From: Kaistia hirudinis
GTDB taxonomy: Bacteria > Pseudomonadota > Alphaproteobacteria > Rhizobiales > Kaistiaceae
NCBI RefSeq assembly: GCF_014196455.1
Contig: NZ_JACIDS010000005.1
Location: 124,001 to 188,000, forward strand
Direction: 5' to 3'
DNA: 64,000 bases
Shown here: piece by piece, positions 16,624 through 25,349 of the stretch
Position numbering within the stretch: the first letter of the stretch is position 1
How the letters are laid out: each line of letters opens with the position of its first letter
Position numbers and translations under genes: made by a program
Notes under the pieces: model-generated
Databases searched by the model: none
Seen by the model: the letters and a program-made list of their open reading frames with translations, nothing else
What the model was told of the DNA's origin: nothing

Positions 16624-18045
16624 GTGCAGACCGCCTTGCTCGCGGTAGGTTTCGTCGTGCTCGCCGCGATGTCCGGCACCACGCTCTGGCTCGTGCGCCA
16701 GACGGAAACGAACTTCCGCTGGACGGCCCATTCCCAGGACGTCCAATCGGCCCTGCTGCAGCTCCAGCTCGCGATCCGCCGCGCCGAAAGCGGCGAGCGC
16801 GGCTACATGCTGACGGCCGACACCGACTATCTGGATATCCTCCGGACCAGCGTCGATGTGGTTCCGGGCTATGTGGACAAGCTGCAGACGCTGGTGGCGG
16901 ATAATCCCGAGCAGGCGGCGCGCGCCGCGCTCATTGGCGAACTGGTATCCGCCAAGCTCGCGGAACTGAAACGGATCGCCGACCTGCAGATCGCCGGCAA
17001 CCCCTCCGAGGCGCTGGATATCATCCGCGATCCGACGGGCCAGTCGTTGATGACGCGCTTCATCGACGCCACGCGTGCCCTGCGCGACGCCGAGATCCAG
17101 CTTCAGGAGGAGCGCAAGGAACGTTCGCGGTCGACCGCGTCGCTTCTGCTCGCCGTTTCCCTGTTCGGTGCCGGCCTCATCGTCGCGCTGGCCATCATTA
17201 CGATCCTGCTGATCCGGCGCTTCATCGCCGGCCTGGTCGCCGCGCAGACGGCGCTTGCGGACGCCAATGCGAACCTCGAGGCGAAGGTCGAGGAACGCAC
17301 GACCGATCTCAAAGAGGCGAACGAGGAGCTGCAGCGTTTCGCCTATATCGTCAGTCACGATCTGCGCTCGCCGCTCGTCAACATCATGGGCTTCACGGGC
17401 GAGCTCGATGCCATCCGCCGCGACCTGGCGGATGAGCAGCCTCGCGACGGCACGGCGGATCCCGCACGCCAGCAGATCCTCGCCGATTTCGACGAGGCGC
17501 TCGGCTTCATCACCTCGTCGATCAGCAAGATGGACCGGCTGATCAAGGCGATCCTCGACCTGTCACGGGCCGGGCGGCGGGACTTCATGCCCGAGATGCT
17601 CGACCTCGACACGATGTTCGGCGCCATGCGCGATGCGCTGTCGCATCAGGCGCAGGAGGTCGGCGCCGAGATCCGGATCGAGCCGCTGCCGCAGATCGAG
17701 AGCGACCGTCTGGCCGTCGAACAGATCTTCTCCAACCTACTGGACAATGCGGTCAAATATCTGAAGCCCGGCCATATCGGCCGCGTCGTCGTCAGCGGCG
17801 AGGAGAAGATCGGTTTCGCGATCATTCGCGTTTCCGACAATGGCCGCGGCATCGCGCCCGAGGATCGGGAACGCGTGTTCGAGCTGTTCCGCCGTGCGGG
17901 CGCCCAGGATCGCCCGGGCGAAGGAATCGGCCTTGCCCATGTCCGTGCGCTGGTGCGCCGCCTCGGCGGATCGATCCGCCTGGAGAGCGAGCCCGGCGAA
18001 GGCAGCACCTTCACCGTGATCCTGCCGAAACGCTGGCGGGGGTAA
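16624..18045 (+). CDS. CHASE3-domain sensor histidine kinase
   Basis: 473 residues: a transmembrane helix at the N-terminus, a periplasmic CHASE3 sensor with the typical ESGERGYMLT motif, a second transmembrane helix near residue 180, a coiled linker, the H-box FAYIVSHDLRSPL (His245) and an HATPase domain (N-box NLLDNAVKY, G-box DNGRGIAPED, then EGIGLAHVRALVRRLGG). Architecture resembles cyanobacterial phytochrome-type kinases that pair with Rcp1-like regulators, as found directly downstream. GTG 16624 has no clear ribosome-binding site; the frame stays open upstream with a basic stretch (RRIRRIRLIAGPRHRF) that looks like a cytoplasmic tail but contains no ATG, GTG or TTG. Confidence 0.88.
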   Translation: MQTALLAVGFVVLAAMSGTTLWLVRQTETNFRWTAHSQDVQSALLQLQLAIRRAESGERGYMLTADTDYLDILRTSVDVVPGYVDKLQTLVADNPEQAARAALIGELVSAKLAELKRIADLQIAGNPSEALDIIRDPTGQSLMTRFIDATRALRDAEIQLQEERKERSRSTASLLLAVSLFGAGLIVALAIITILLIRRFIAGLVAAQTALADANANLEAKVEERTTDLKEANEELQRFAYIVSHDLRSPLVNIMGFTGELDAIRRDLADEQPRDGTADPARQQILADFDEALGFITSSISKMDRLIKAILDLSRAGRRDFMPEMLDLDTMFGAMRDALSHQAQEVGAEIRIEPLPQIESDRLAVEQIFSNLLDNAVKYLKPGHIGRVVVSGEEKIGFAIIRVSDNGRGIAPEDRERVFELFRRAGAQDRPGEGIGLAHVRALVRRLGGSIRLESEPGEGSTFTVILPKRWRG

Positions 18046-18120
18046 GCGCGTTATGAAGACAAGCGACAACTGGCCCGTGCACTGCGGACCGACACGAAAT
18101 GCCGAAGAGAGTGATGTGTG

Positions 18121-18564
18121 ATGAGCGATGCCGACCATGTGACGATCGTGATGATCGAAGATGACGAGGGCCATGCGCGCCTGATCGAAAAGAATATCCG
18201 CCGCGCCGGCGTCAGCAACGAGATCAAGGCGTTCGCGGACGGGACGAGCGCGCTCGACTATCTGCTTGGCCCGGATCGGACAGGCGTGGTGCGGCGCGGC
18301 CAGGCGCTGATGATCCTGCTCGATCTCAACCTGCCGGATATGACCGGCATCGACATCCTGCAGGCGGTGAAGCGCAGCCCGCATCTGAAGGCGACGCCGA
18401 TCGTCGTGCTGACCACCACCGACGACCAGCGCGAGATCGAGCGCTGCTACGAGCTCGGCGCCAATGTCTACATCGTGAAGCCGGTGAATTACGACAATTT
18501 CGCCCACGCGATCCGGCAGCTCGGCCTGTTCTTCTCCGTGATCAAGGTTCCCGAGGCTCACTGA
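18121..18564 (+). CDS. Rcp1-like single-domain response regulator
   Basis: 147 residues, receiver domain only: acidic pair VMIEDDEGHARLI, phospho-acceptor Asp68 in LLDLNLPDMTG, Thr in VVLTTTDD and Lys in YIVKPVNY. The long insert before the phosphorylation site and the VKPVNYDNF end match the Rcp1 group, which pair with phytochrome or CHASE3-type kinases such as the gene upstream. Its stop codon overlaps the next start by 1 nt (TGATG). With no output domain, it probably passes phosphate on or acts by protein binding. Confidence 0.9.
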   Translation: MSDADHVTIVMIEDDEGHARLIEKNIRRAGVSNEIKAFADGTSALDYLLGPDRTGVVRRGQALMILLDLNLPDMTGIDILQAVKRSPHLKATPIVVLTTTDDQREIERCYELGANVYIVKPVNYDNFAHAIRQLGLFFSVIKVPEAH

Positions 18565-19637
18565 TGACGCGCAATCCGGTCGTCCTCTATGTCGACGACG
18601 ATCCCGGCATCTGCCGTCTGGCCGAGAAGGATCTCGCCCGGCACGGCTTCGACGTCGAAACCGCCACCGACGGACTGGCGGGCCTCGCGCGCGCGGCCGA
18701 GGGCGGGATCGACATCATCGCGCTCGATCATCACATGCCGGGCCATACCGGTCTCGAGATCATCCCGAAGATCCGCGCCCTGCCCGACCCGCCGCCCATC
18801 GTCTATGTGACCGGCGAAGCGGAAGGTCGCATCGCCGTCGCCGCGCTGAAGGCGGGCGCCGACGACTACGTGATCAAGGAACTCACCGGCGAGTTCTTCC
18901 CGCTGCTCCGCGCCGCGCTCATTTCCGCGCTCAATGCGCGCGCTCTGCAGCGGGCCCGTGACGAGGCGGAAGCCGAGATCCACGCCGCGCGCGATCGGTT
19001 CGAGGCGCTGGCGGAGGAGCGCGCGCTGCTCATTCGCGAGATGAACCACCGCGTCGGCAACAGCCTCCAGCTCGTCGCCTCGCTGCTCAACATGCAGGCC
19101 TCCGCACACCCTGACCCGGCGGTGAAGAGCGTGCTCGCGACCGCGATCGGCCGCGTCATGGCGGTGTCGCAGGTGCACCGGCGCCTCTACACCTCCGACG
19201 ACGTCCACACGGTCGAACTCGACCTCTATCTGGGCGGCCTGATCGAGGATCTCTCCCGCGCGGTCGACGGCGAGGCGCAGGACGAGCGCATCGTCTTCTC
19301 CATCGACCGCGCGCCGACGCGGCCCGACCGCGCCATCGCCATCGGCGTCATCATGACGGAACTCGTCCTGAACGCGCTCAAATATGCCTATCCCGAGGGC
19401 GGCGGCGCCGTGCGCGTGCAGGGCCGCGTGGCGGATGGCCAGTTCGCCCTGACCGTGGAGGATGACGGCGTCGGTTCGGCGGTCGGCGTCAAGGCGGTCG
19501 GGACGGGGCTCGGCCGTCGCATCATCCAGGCCCTCGCGACCAAGCTCGACGCCGAAATCGAGCACGACGCGCGGCATCGCGGCACGCGCGTCACCATCCG
19601 CTTCGCCACCGACGAAGACGTCGCCAATAGCCATTGA
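18564..19637 (+). CDS. Receiver-HisKA_2 hybrid histidine kinase
   Basis: 357 residues in the order receiver, coiled linker, HisKA_2 dimerisation/phosphoacceptor domain, HATPase. The receiver has Asp55 (ALDHHMPGH) and Lys105. The H-box REMNHRVGNSLQL carries His162, the ATPase N-box TELVLNALKYA has Asn270, and the G-box is VEDDGVGS. An N-terminal receiver means the kinase is probably controlled by phosphorylation from another kinase, here likely the CHASE3 kinase two genes upstream. HWE/HisKA_2 kinases are enriched in alphaproteobacteria. The output partner is not visible. Confidence 0.9.
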   Translation: MTRNPVVLYVDDDPGICRLAEKDLARHGFDVETATDGLAGLARAAEGGIDIIALDHHMPGHTGLEIIPKIRALPDPPPIVYVTGEAEGRIAVAALKAGADDYVIKELTGEFFPLLRAALISALNARALQRARDEAEAEIHAARDRFEALAEERALLIREMNHRVGNSLQLVASLLNMQASAHPDPAVKSVLATAIGRVMAVSQVHRRLYTSDDVHTVELDLYLGGLIEDLSRAVDGEAQDERIVFSIDRAPTRPDRAIAIGVIMTELVLNALKYAYPEGGGAVRVQGRVADGQFALTVEDDGVGSAVGVKAVGTGLGRRIIQALATKLDAEIEHDARHRGTRVTIRFATDEDVANSH

Positions 19638-19685
19638 ACAGAGCGTCCCGGCCGGCGATCCGGCGGGTCCCATGGAGAATGACGA

Positions 19686-20771
19686 ATGCGGCTGTTCGAA
19701 TGCCATGCGTGCGGACACTGGCTCTCGTTCGAGGACGAGACATGCGCCGGTTGCAGCCGCGAACTCGGCTATCTGGCGATCGAAGCGCGATTGCGCTCGC
19801 TCAACCCCATCATCCTCGATCCGACTGGCCGCCAGCTCTATGCCGCCCATCCGGATCAGGAGCCGCTCTATCGCTTCTGCCATAACCACGGCCATGGCGC
19901 CTGCAACTGGCTCGTGCCGGCCGACGCCATCGAGGATCTTTGCCTCAGCTGCCGCACCAACCAGATGATCCCGGACATCTCGATCGATGTCTTCGCGACG
20001 CGCTGGCGGGAGATCGAGCAGGCGAAGCATCGCCTGATGTACAGCCTGCTGCGGCTCGGCCTGCGCATTCCGAACAAGATCGACGAGCCGGTCACGGGGC
20101 TTTCGTTCCAGTTCCTCGCCGACATGAACGACCTCCGCGTCATGACGGGGCACGAGGACGGGCTGATCACCATCAACATCGTGGAGGCGGATTCCGTCGA
20201 GCGCGAGCGGGCGCGCAGCGACATGCACGAGCCCTATCGCACGCTGCTCGGCCATTTCCGGCACGAGATCGGCCATTATTACTGGGACCGCCTGGTCAAG
20301 GATGGCGGCCAGGTGGATGCGTTCCGCGCGCTTTTCGGCGATGAGAGCGTCGACTATCAGACCGCGCTGCAGAACTACTATGCCAGCGCGCCGCCCGACG
20401 ATTGGCGCGAGCGCTATGTCAGCCAGTATGCGACGGCGCATCCCTGGGAGGACTTCGCCGAGACCTTCGCCCACTTCCTGCATATCGTGGATACGCTGGA
20501 AACGGCCTATGCCTTCGGGCTGCGCATCCGCCCGAAATCGGCCGGACGGGAGGATCTCTCGGCGACGATCGACTTCAATCCCTATCGCGAGGTCGCCTTC
20601 GACGCGATCATAGACGCGTGGACCCCGCTGACCGTTGCGGTGAATTCCATCAATCGCAGCATGGGGCAGCCGGAGCTCTACCCGTTCACGCCGGGACCCG
20701 GCGCGATCGAGAAGCTCGCCTTCATCGACGCCCTGATCCATGGGCGCCAGGCGCGCGTGGACAATAGCTGA
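19686..20771 (+). CDS. Putative zinc-binding metallopeptidase
   Basis: 361 residues. The N-terminus has a zinc-ribbon-like set of cysteines (C6, C9, C20, C23) and a second set (C65, C73, C86, C89). A HEIGH motif at 193-197 (gluzincin HExxH) and a downstream WEDFAETFAHFLHI supply likely zinc ligands and catalytic Glu. This is the putative zinc-binding peptidase family (PF15887-like), whose substrates are unknown. There is no signal peptide, so it is cytoplasmic. It follows the kinase by 48 bp, and its stop codon abuts that of the convergent trypsin-like gene. Confidence 0.82.
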   Translation: MRLFECHACGHWLSFEDETCAGCSRELGYLAIEARLRSLNPIILDPTGRQLYAAHPDQEPLYRFCHNHGHGACNWLVPADAIEDLCLSCRTNQMIPDISIDVFATRWREIEQAKHRLMYSLLRLGLRIPNKIDEPVTGLSFQFLADMNDLRVMTGHEDGLITINIVEADSVERERARSDMHEPYRTLLGHFRHEIGHYYWDRLVKDGGQVDAFRALFGDESVDYQTALQNYYASAPPDDWRERYVSQYATAHPWEDFAETFAHFLHIVDTLETAYAFGLRIRPKSAGREDLSATIDFNPYREVAFDAIIDAWTPLTVAVNSINRSMGQPELYPFTPGPGAIEKLAFIDALIHGRQARVDNS

Positions 20772-21677
20772 TCAGGGCGTGGCCCCCGAGGCCGCCGGCG
20801 CCGGCGGCCATGGCGCCGCCTGCAATGCACGACCGGCGGCGAGGATGGCCGCATCGGTTCCGAGCGCCGTGGTGACGCTGCCGCCCTTCTCGTCATAGGG
20901 CGCACCCTTGTACTTCGGATCCTGCCACGGGCCTGTGGTGATGTTGATGCCGCGGAAGACAAGTTCGCCGCCGACACGTGACAGGTTCATGCCGCCCGAC
21001 GAGGCGCCGGTCGCGTCGCAGTCCGAGCGATAGAACGACGTCTTCTCGCTCGAGCGCGGCACGCGCATGATCTCGCAGCTCTGCACGACTGGAATGCCGC
21101 GATCGACAGTCTTGGCCATGGCGGCCGGATGCGCCGTCACCACGATCAGCGCGTCGCCCTTCTGGACCGGAACGTCGGACACGGGGAACGGGCGCGCGCC
21201 CTTGATCGGCTCGACGAGACGCACCACGGCATAGTCATTGTTGGAGCCCGGCTTCGGCTTCTTGGAGCCGAAGCGCGCATTGGCGTCGTCGACCATCAGG
21301 TCGATCATCACCGGATCGGCCGACTGGTTCTTGAAGAAGCACTTCCAGCGACGCTTGCCCGACGGCTCGAAGAACACGTGGGCGGCCGTCAGGATCTGCG
21401 AATTGTCGAGGAAGAGCGCAGCCGACCCGACGGACGGCGACGGCGAGAGGCAGCCGACATATCCGGAAACGGTGCGGATGCGCGCGATTTCTTCGGCGGA
21501 GAGCCCCAGAGACGGCCCTAGCAAAAGCAGCGAATCACGGTCATCATTTCCATTGATGATATTGACGGGTTGAACCAGCGGCCGCGATTCGGTCGGCGTC
21601 TCGACCGGGATCGGCGAGGCGGCGACGGCAGGGCCGGCAAGGGCGAGAAGGACCGGAATCAGAAGAAGGGTGCGCAT
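20772..21677 (-). CDS. Secreted trypsin-like serine protease
   Basis: 301 residues from ATG 21677, where a clear signal peptide begins (MRTLLLIPVLLALAGPAVA). The triad is visible: His100 in ILTAAHVF, Asp148 in NNDYAVVRL and Ser227 in GASSGGMNL. The usual GDSGG is replaced by ASSGG, which keeps Ser and the oxyanion glycines but changes the preceding Asp. It is expected to be periplasmic or secreted. An in-frame extension to 21881 precedes the signal peptide and is not likely to be used. Confidence 0.8.
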   Translation of the reverse strand: MRTLLLIPVLLALAGPAVAASPIPVETPTESRPLVQPVNIINGNDDRDSLLLLGPSLGLSAEEIARIRTVSGYVGCLSPSPSVGSAALFLDNSQILTAAHVFFEPSGKRRWKCFFKNQSADPVMIDLMVDDANARFGSKKPKPGSNNDYAVVRLVEPIKGARPFPVSDVPVQKGDALIVVTAHPAAMAKTVDRGIPVVQSCEIMRVPRSSEKTSFYRSDCDATGASSGGMNLSRVGGELVFRGINITTGPWQDPKYKGAPYDEKGGSVTTALGTDAAILAAGRALQAAPWPPAPAASGATP

Positions 21678-21883
21678 GCGCTCACGATGCCATACGGTTC
21701 GCGCGGCGTCACTTTTCGCCGCGGGCGGTGGCGGGTTTTGGCGGGAATGCCGGATTCTGGCGTGTGCGGCGCAACGATTTCGCGCAAATTCGTAACGGAT
21801 TGCGTGATACTGCCTTGCGGACTGAAGTTGAGCCGGCTCATCTGGCGTGGCGGGGTGAAGGGCAAAGGTCGAGTATTTCAAAC

Positions 21884-22450
21884 ATGTCGACGTTCGAATT
21901 GAAGGCCGTCGGCTATTACGCCGATTTCATCGTCTACCCGGTCATCATCGTGGGGCTGGGCGTGACGTCGTTCATGACCGGCGAGCCGGTCGACCTCCTG
22001 AAATGGGTCGGTGCGATCGCGGCCGGCATAGCGGTCTGGACGTTCGCCGAATATCTCATTCACCGTTTCGTCCTGCATCACCTGGTCTATTTCCGCGACC
22101 TGCACGGCATGCACCACAACACGCCGACGGCGCTGATCGGCACGCCGGTCTGGATGAGCATGGCGCTGCTGCTGGTCGCCGTCGTCCTCCCGTCCTGGTG
22201 GTTCTTCGGCATCGCCATCGGCAGCGGCTTCAGCGCTGGCATGGTCGTCGGCTATCTCGCCTACACCTCGGCGCACCATATCCTGCATCACTGGAAGATG
22301 ACGCCGGGCACCTATCTCTACCGGCTCAAGCACCAGCACGCGCTGCACCATTTCCGTCATGAGGACGGCAATTTCGGCGTAACCTCGCTGTTCTGGGACT
22401 ATGTCTTCGGCACGGCCATCGCCAGCGCACGCCGCCGCAAGAGCGACTAA
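21884..22450 (+). CDS. Fatty acid hydroxylase / sterol desaturase family protein
   Basis: 188 residues from ATG 21884 with four to five hydrophobic segments and the di-iron histidine boxes of the fatty-acid hydroxylase superfamily: HRFVLHH, LHGMHHN, SAHHILHHW and HQHALHHFRHE. It is an inner-membrane enzyme expected to hydroxylate or desaturate a lipid; carotenoid, sphingolipid-like or fatty acyl substrates are all possible. An in-frame start at 21728 would add 52 residues of non-membrane sequence lying in the divergent promoter region, so the shorter form is chosen. Confidence 0.85.
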   Translation: MSTFELKAVGYYADFIVYPVIIVGLGVTSFMTGEPVDLLKWVGAIAAGIAVWTFAEYLIHRFVLHHLVYFRDLHGMHHNTPTALIGTPVWMSMALLLVAVVLPSWWFFGIAIGSGFSAGMVVGYLAYTSAHHILHHWKMTPGTYLYRLKHQHALHHFRHEDGNFGVTSLFWDYVFGTAIASARRRKSD

Positions 22451-22502
22451 CAGTCAATCGACGTTCAGGCCCCTATTGGGATTCGTCCGGGCCCCGGCAG
22501 GG

Positions 22503-22600
22503 TGTCATTGCCGGTCTTGGCGCGGCGATCCCGGCTTGTCCGCTCTGAAGCCCTCGCCTCGGGAGGGGTTGAGTGGCCGGGTCGAGCCCGGCCACGATAC
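22503..22600. repeat. Intergenic palindromic repeat
   Basis: The segment begins GTCATTGCCGGTCTTGG and ends with a perfect 9-bp hairpin, GTGGCCGGG / CCCGGCCAC (22573-22581 with 22587-22595). It has the form of the dispersed GTCATTGCCGG...CCGGCCA elements common between genes in Hyphomicrobiales. It lies between convergent genes and could help stop both transcripts. It accounts for most of the 200-bp gap 22451-22650. Confidence 0.55.
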
Positions 22601-22650
22601 GGATCCCCCTGTGTGCGGTCGGCGCGACCGGCCCACGCCCCCACGCCGCG

Positions 22651-23673
22651 TCAGACCTTGCGTCGTCGCGACTTGGCGAAGGTGTCGAACGCCACGGCCA
22701 GCACCACGATCACGCCGATGATGATCTGCTGGATGTAGGACGAGACGTTCATCATCACGAGGCCGTTCAGCAGCACGCCGATCAGGAACGAGCCGATCAC
22801 GGTTCCGAAGATCGAGCCGATGCCGCCGAAGAGCGACGTCCCGCCGATGACGACGGATGCGATGACCGTCAGCTCATAGCCCGTTCCCGCCACCGCCTCG
22901 GCCGAATTGAGCCGCGCCGACAGGACGAATGCGCCGAGGCCGGCGAAGAACCCCATGATGACATAGACGCTGCAGATCACGCGGCCGACATTGAGGCCCG
23001 AGAGGCGCGCCGCCTCGGGATTCCCGCCCACCGCATAGACCTGCCGGCCATAGCGCGTGTAGCGCAGCACGATATGGGCGATGACGGCGGCGACGAGAAA
23101 GATGATGACCGGGATCGGCACCGGCCCGAACTTGCCCTGCCCCCACCAGGTGAAGGCGCGGTCGAAGCCGGAGATCGGCCCGCCGCCGGCGAAGAGCAGC
23201 GCCGCACCGCGGAACACTGACATGCCGCCGAGCGTGACGACGAAAGGCGGCACCTTGAGGCGGGTGATGGCGAGCCCCTGGATATAGCCGCCCGCAAGGC
23301 CGACCGCGATCGCGGCCAGAGCCGCGAGCTGCCAGCCATAGCCGACCGCCCCATCGCCCACCGTGAAGCGATCCTGCATGCCGCCCTTGGCGACGGCAGC
23401 GCCGACGAGTCCGGCGAAGGCGAGCAGCGAGCCGATCGAGAGATCGATGCCGGCGGTCAGGATGACGAAGGTCATGCCGATCGCCAGCAGGCCTGTGATC
23501 GACACCTGCCGCATGACGTTGAACAGGTTGATCGACGACAGGAAGCGCGGTTCGAGGATCGCGAACACCGCCATCAGGACGATCAGGAAAAGGAGCGGCG
23601 CGAATTTGGCGAGCAGACCGAAAAGGTCGACTCCGCCTCCGTTTCGTGCCGCGGCCTGCTGGGCCTCGCTCAT
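22651..23673 (-). CDS. CUT2 (ribose-type) ABC transporter permease, system A
   Basis: 340 residues with eight to ten hydrophobic segments. It contains the RbsC family signatures LLAIGMTFVILTAGIDLSIGS and SVVIGGTSLFGGIGSIFGTV. It is the last gene of system A (binding protein, ATPase, permease; 26312 down to 22651). One gene suffices because CUT2 permeases form homodimers. The substrate is a sugar or sugar-like compound and cannot be specified. Confidence 0.92.
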   Translation of the reverse strand: MSEAQQAAARNGGGVDLFGLLAKFAPLLFLIVLMAVFAILEPRFLSSINLFNVMRQVSITGLLAIGMTFVILTAGIDLSIGSLLAFAGLVGAAVAKGGMQDRFTVGDGAVGYGWQLAALAAIAVGLAGGYIQGLAITRLKVPPFVVTLGGMSVFRGAALLFAGGGPISGFDRAFTWWGQGKFGPVPIPVIIFLVAAVIAHIVLRYTRYGRQVYAVGGNPEAARLSGLNVGRVICSVYVIMGFFAGLGAFVLSARLNSAEAVAGTGYELTVIASVVIGGTSLFGGIGSIFGTVIGSFLIGVLLNGLVMMNVSSYIQQIIIGVIVVLAVAFDTFAKSRRRKV

Positions 23674-23721
23674 GACGTCACCTATCCTCCCTCAAAACTC
23701 TCGTTCGGCGCGATGATCGCC

Positions 23722-25263
23722 TCAGGCGGCCGCGGCCGTACTGGTCAGCGTCATCATGGCCATCAGCTTTTCCTGCGTGGCGTCGGCGCGCATCACCTCG
23801 CCCGTCACGCGGCCCTCCCGCATGGTGACGATCCGGTCCGACACGGCGAGCACCTCGGGCAATTCGGAGGAGATCGCGATGACGGCGATGCCGCTCTTGG
23901 CCATCTCGAAGAGCAGATTGTGCACCTCGACCTTGGCGCCGACATCGATACCGCGCGTCGGCTCGTCCACGATCAGCACTTTCGGGCGCAGCGCCAGCCA
24001 GCGCGCCAGCACCACCTTCTGCTGGTTGCCGCCGGAGAGATTGCCGACCGCCTGCTCGGGTCCCGCCATGCGGATATTGAGCAGCTTCTTGAACTCGTCG
24101 ACCAGCCCGCGTTCCTTGCGCTCGTCAACGAAGATGCCGAAGAGGTCGAGCCGATCCAGCGCCGCGATCGACATGTTCGTGCGGATGGCCTGCGTCAGGA
24201 ACAGCGCCTGGAGCTTGCGATCCTCGGGCACCAGCCCGATGCCGCGCTCGATCGCGTCGCGCGGCGAGCGGATATCGACGGGCTGGCCGTCGATCAGCAC
24301 GCGGCCGGTATCGAAGGGATCGGCGCCGAAGATGGCGCGCGCCGTCTCCGTGCGGCCGGCGCCGACGAGGCCGGCAATGCCGAGGATCTCGCCGCGCCGT
24401 ACCGAGAGCGAGACGTCCCGGAGCTCCGTCGCATGCGGGTCCTGCGCCGTGCGACGCCGCGTCAGGCCTTCGACGGCCAGCGCGACCTCGCCCGGCTCGC
24501 CCGCCTCGCGATGGGCGAAAAGCGTGGTGATCTCGCGGCCGACCATGAGGCGGATGATGTCGTCGATCGTGACATCGGCGACCGCACCCGCGCCGACATT
24601 GCGGCCGTCGCGCAGCACCGTGTAGCGGTCGCAGATCTCGATCACTTCCTCCAGCCGATGCGTCACAAAGATGACCGAGATGCCGTCGGCCTTGAGCTTG
24701 CGGACAATGGCGAAGAGCTTGTCGACCTCGGCCAGACTGAGGGCGGAGGTGGGCTCATCCATGACGATGAGCCGCGAATTCATCGAGAGAGCGCGCGCGA
24801 TCTCGACCAGCTGCTGCTCGGCGACCGAGAGGTCGCGCACCAGGGTCATCGGATTGCGCTCGAGGCCGATGCCGCGCGTGATCGCGGCGGTATCGGCGGC
24901 GAGCTTAGACCAGTTCACGAACGGGCCCGGCCCGGGCTCGCGTCCGATGAACACGTTCTCCGCGATGCTCATGTCCGGAGCGAGCGTGAATTCCTGATAG
25001 ATGGTGACGATGCCCGCCCGCTGAGCCGCATGGGGATTGGCGAAGCTCATCGTCTTGCCGTCGAAGGTGATCGAGCCGCTGTCGGGCGACTGGGCGCCCG
25101 CGAGGATCTTCAGCAGCGTCGACTTGCCGGCGCCGTTCTCGCCGAGCAGCGCATGGATCTCGCCGCCCGCCACCTCGAGATCCACGCCGTCGAGCGCGCG
25201 GACACCGGGGAAGCTCTTGGCGATGCCAGCCATGCGGAGAAGCGGGCGCACTTCGCCGTCCAT
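23722..25263 (-). CDS. CUT2 ABC transporter ATP-binding protein, system A
   Basis: 513 residues, two fused nucleotide-binding domains as in RbsA. Domain 1 has Walker A GENGAGKST, signature LSVAEQQLVEIA and Walker B LIVMDEPTSAL. Domain 2 has GLVGAGRTE, LSGGNQQKVVLARWLA and VLIVDEPTRGIDVG. All key motifs are intact, in contrast to the system B ATPase at 29626. Located 48 bp upstream of the permease and 86 bp downstream of the binding protein, separated from the latter by a hairpin. Confidence 0.95.
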   Translation of the reverse strand: MDGEVRPLLRMAGIAKSFPGVRALDGVDLEVAGGEIHALLGENGAGKSTLLKILAGAQSPDSGSITFDGKTMSFANPHAAQRAGIVTIYQEFTLAPDMSIAENVFIGREPGPGPFVNWSKLAADTAAITRGIGLERNPMTLVRDLSVAEQQLVEIARALSMNSRLIVMDEPTSALSLAEVDKLFAIVRKLKADGISVIFVTHRLEEVIEICDRYTVLRDGRNVGAGAVADVTIDDIIRLMVGREITTLFAHREAGEPGEVALAVEGLTRRRTAQDPHATELRDVSLSVRRGEILGIAGLVGAGRTETARAIFGADPFDTGRVLIDGQPVDIRSPRDAIERGIGLVPEDRKLQALFLTQAIRTNMSIAALDRLDLFGIFVDERKERGLVDEFKKLLNIRMAGPEQAVGNLSGGNQQKVVLARWLALRPKVLIVDEPTRGIDVGAKVEVHNLLFEMAKSGIAVIAISSELPEVLAVSDRIVTMREGRVTGEVMRADATQEKLMAMMTLTSTAAAA

Positions 25264-25313
25264 TGCAGGACCTCCGTCCGTCGATCGAATGCGGGGTATG
25301 GATCACAAGAGAC

Positions 25314-25337
25314 GGGGCGCCGGCGGACCGGCGCCCC
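25314..25337 (-). promoter_or_regulatory. Intercistronic hairpin after the system A binding-protein gene
   Basis: GGGGCGCCGG and CCGGCGCCCC (25314-25323, 25328-25337) form a perfect 10-bp stem with a 4-nt loop, 12 bp past the binding-protein stop codon, with no T-run on the minus strand. Such hairpins usually protect the upstream mRNA from 3' decay, so that the binding protein is made in excess over the transporter. Confidence 0.6.
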
Positions 25338-25349
25338 GGATCTTCGGAC

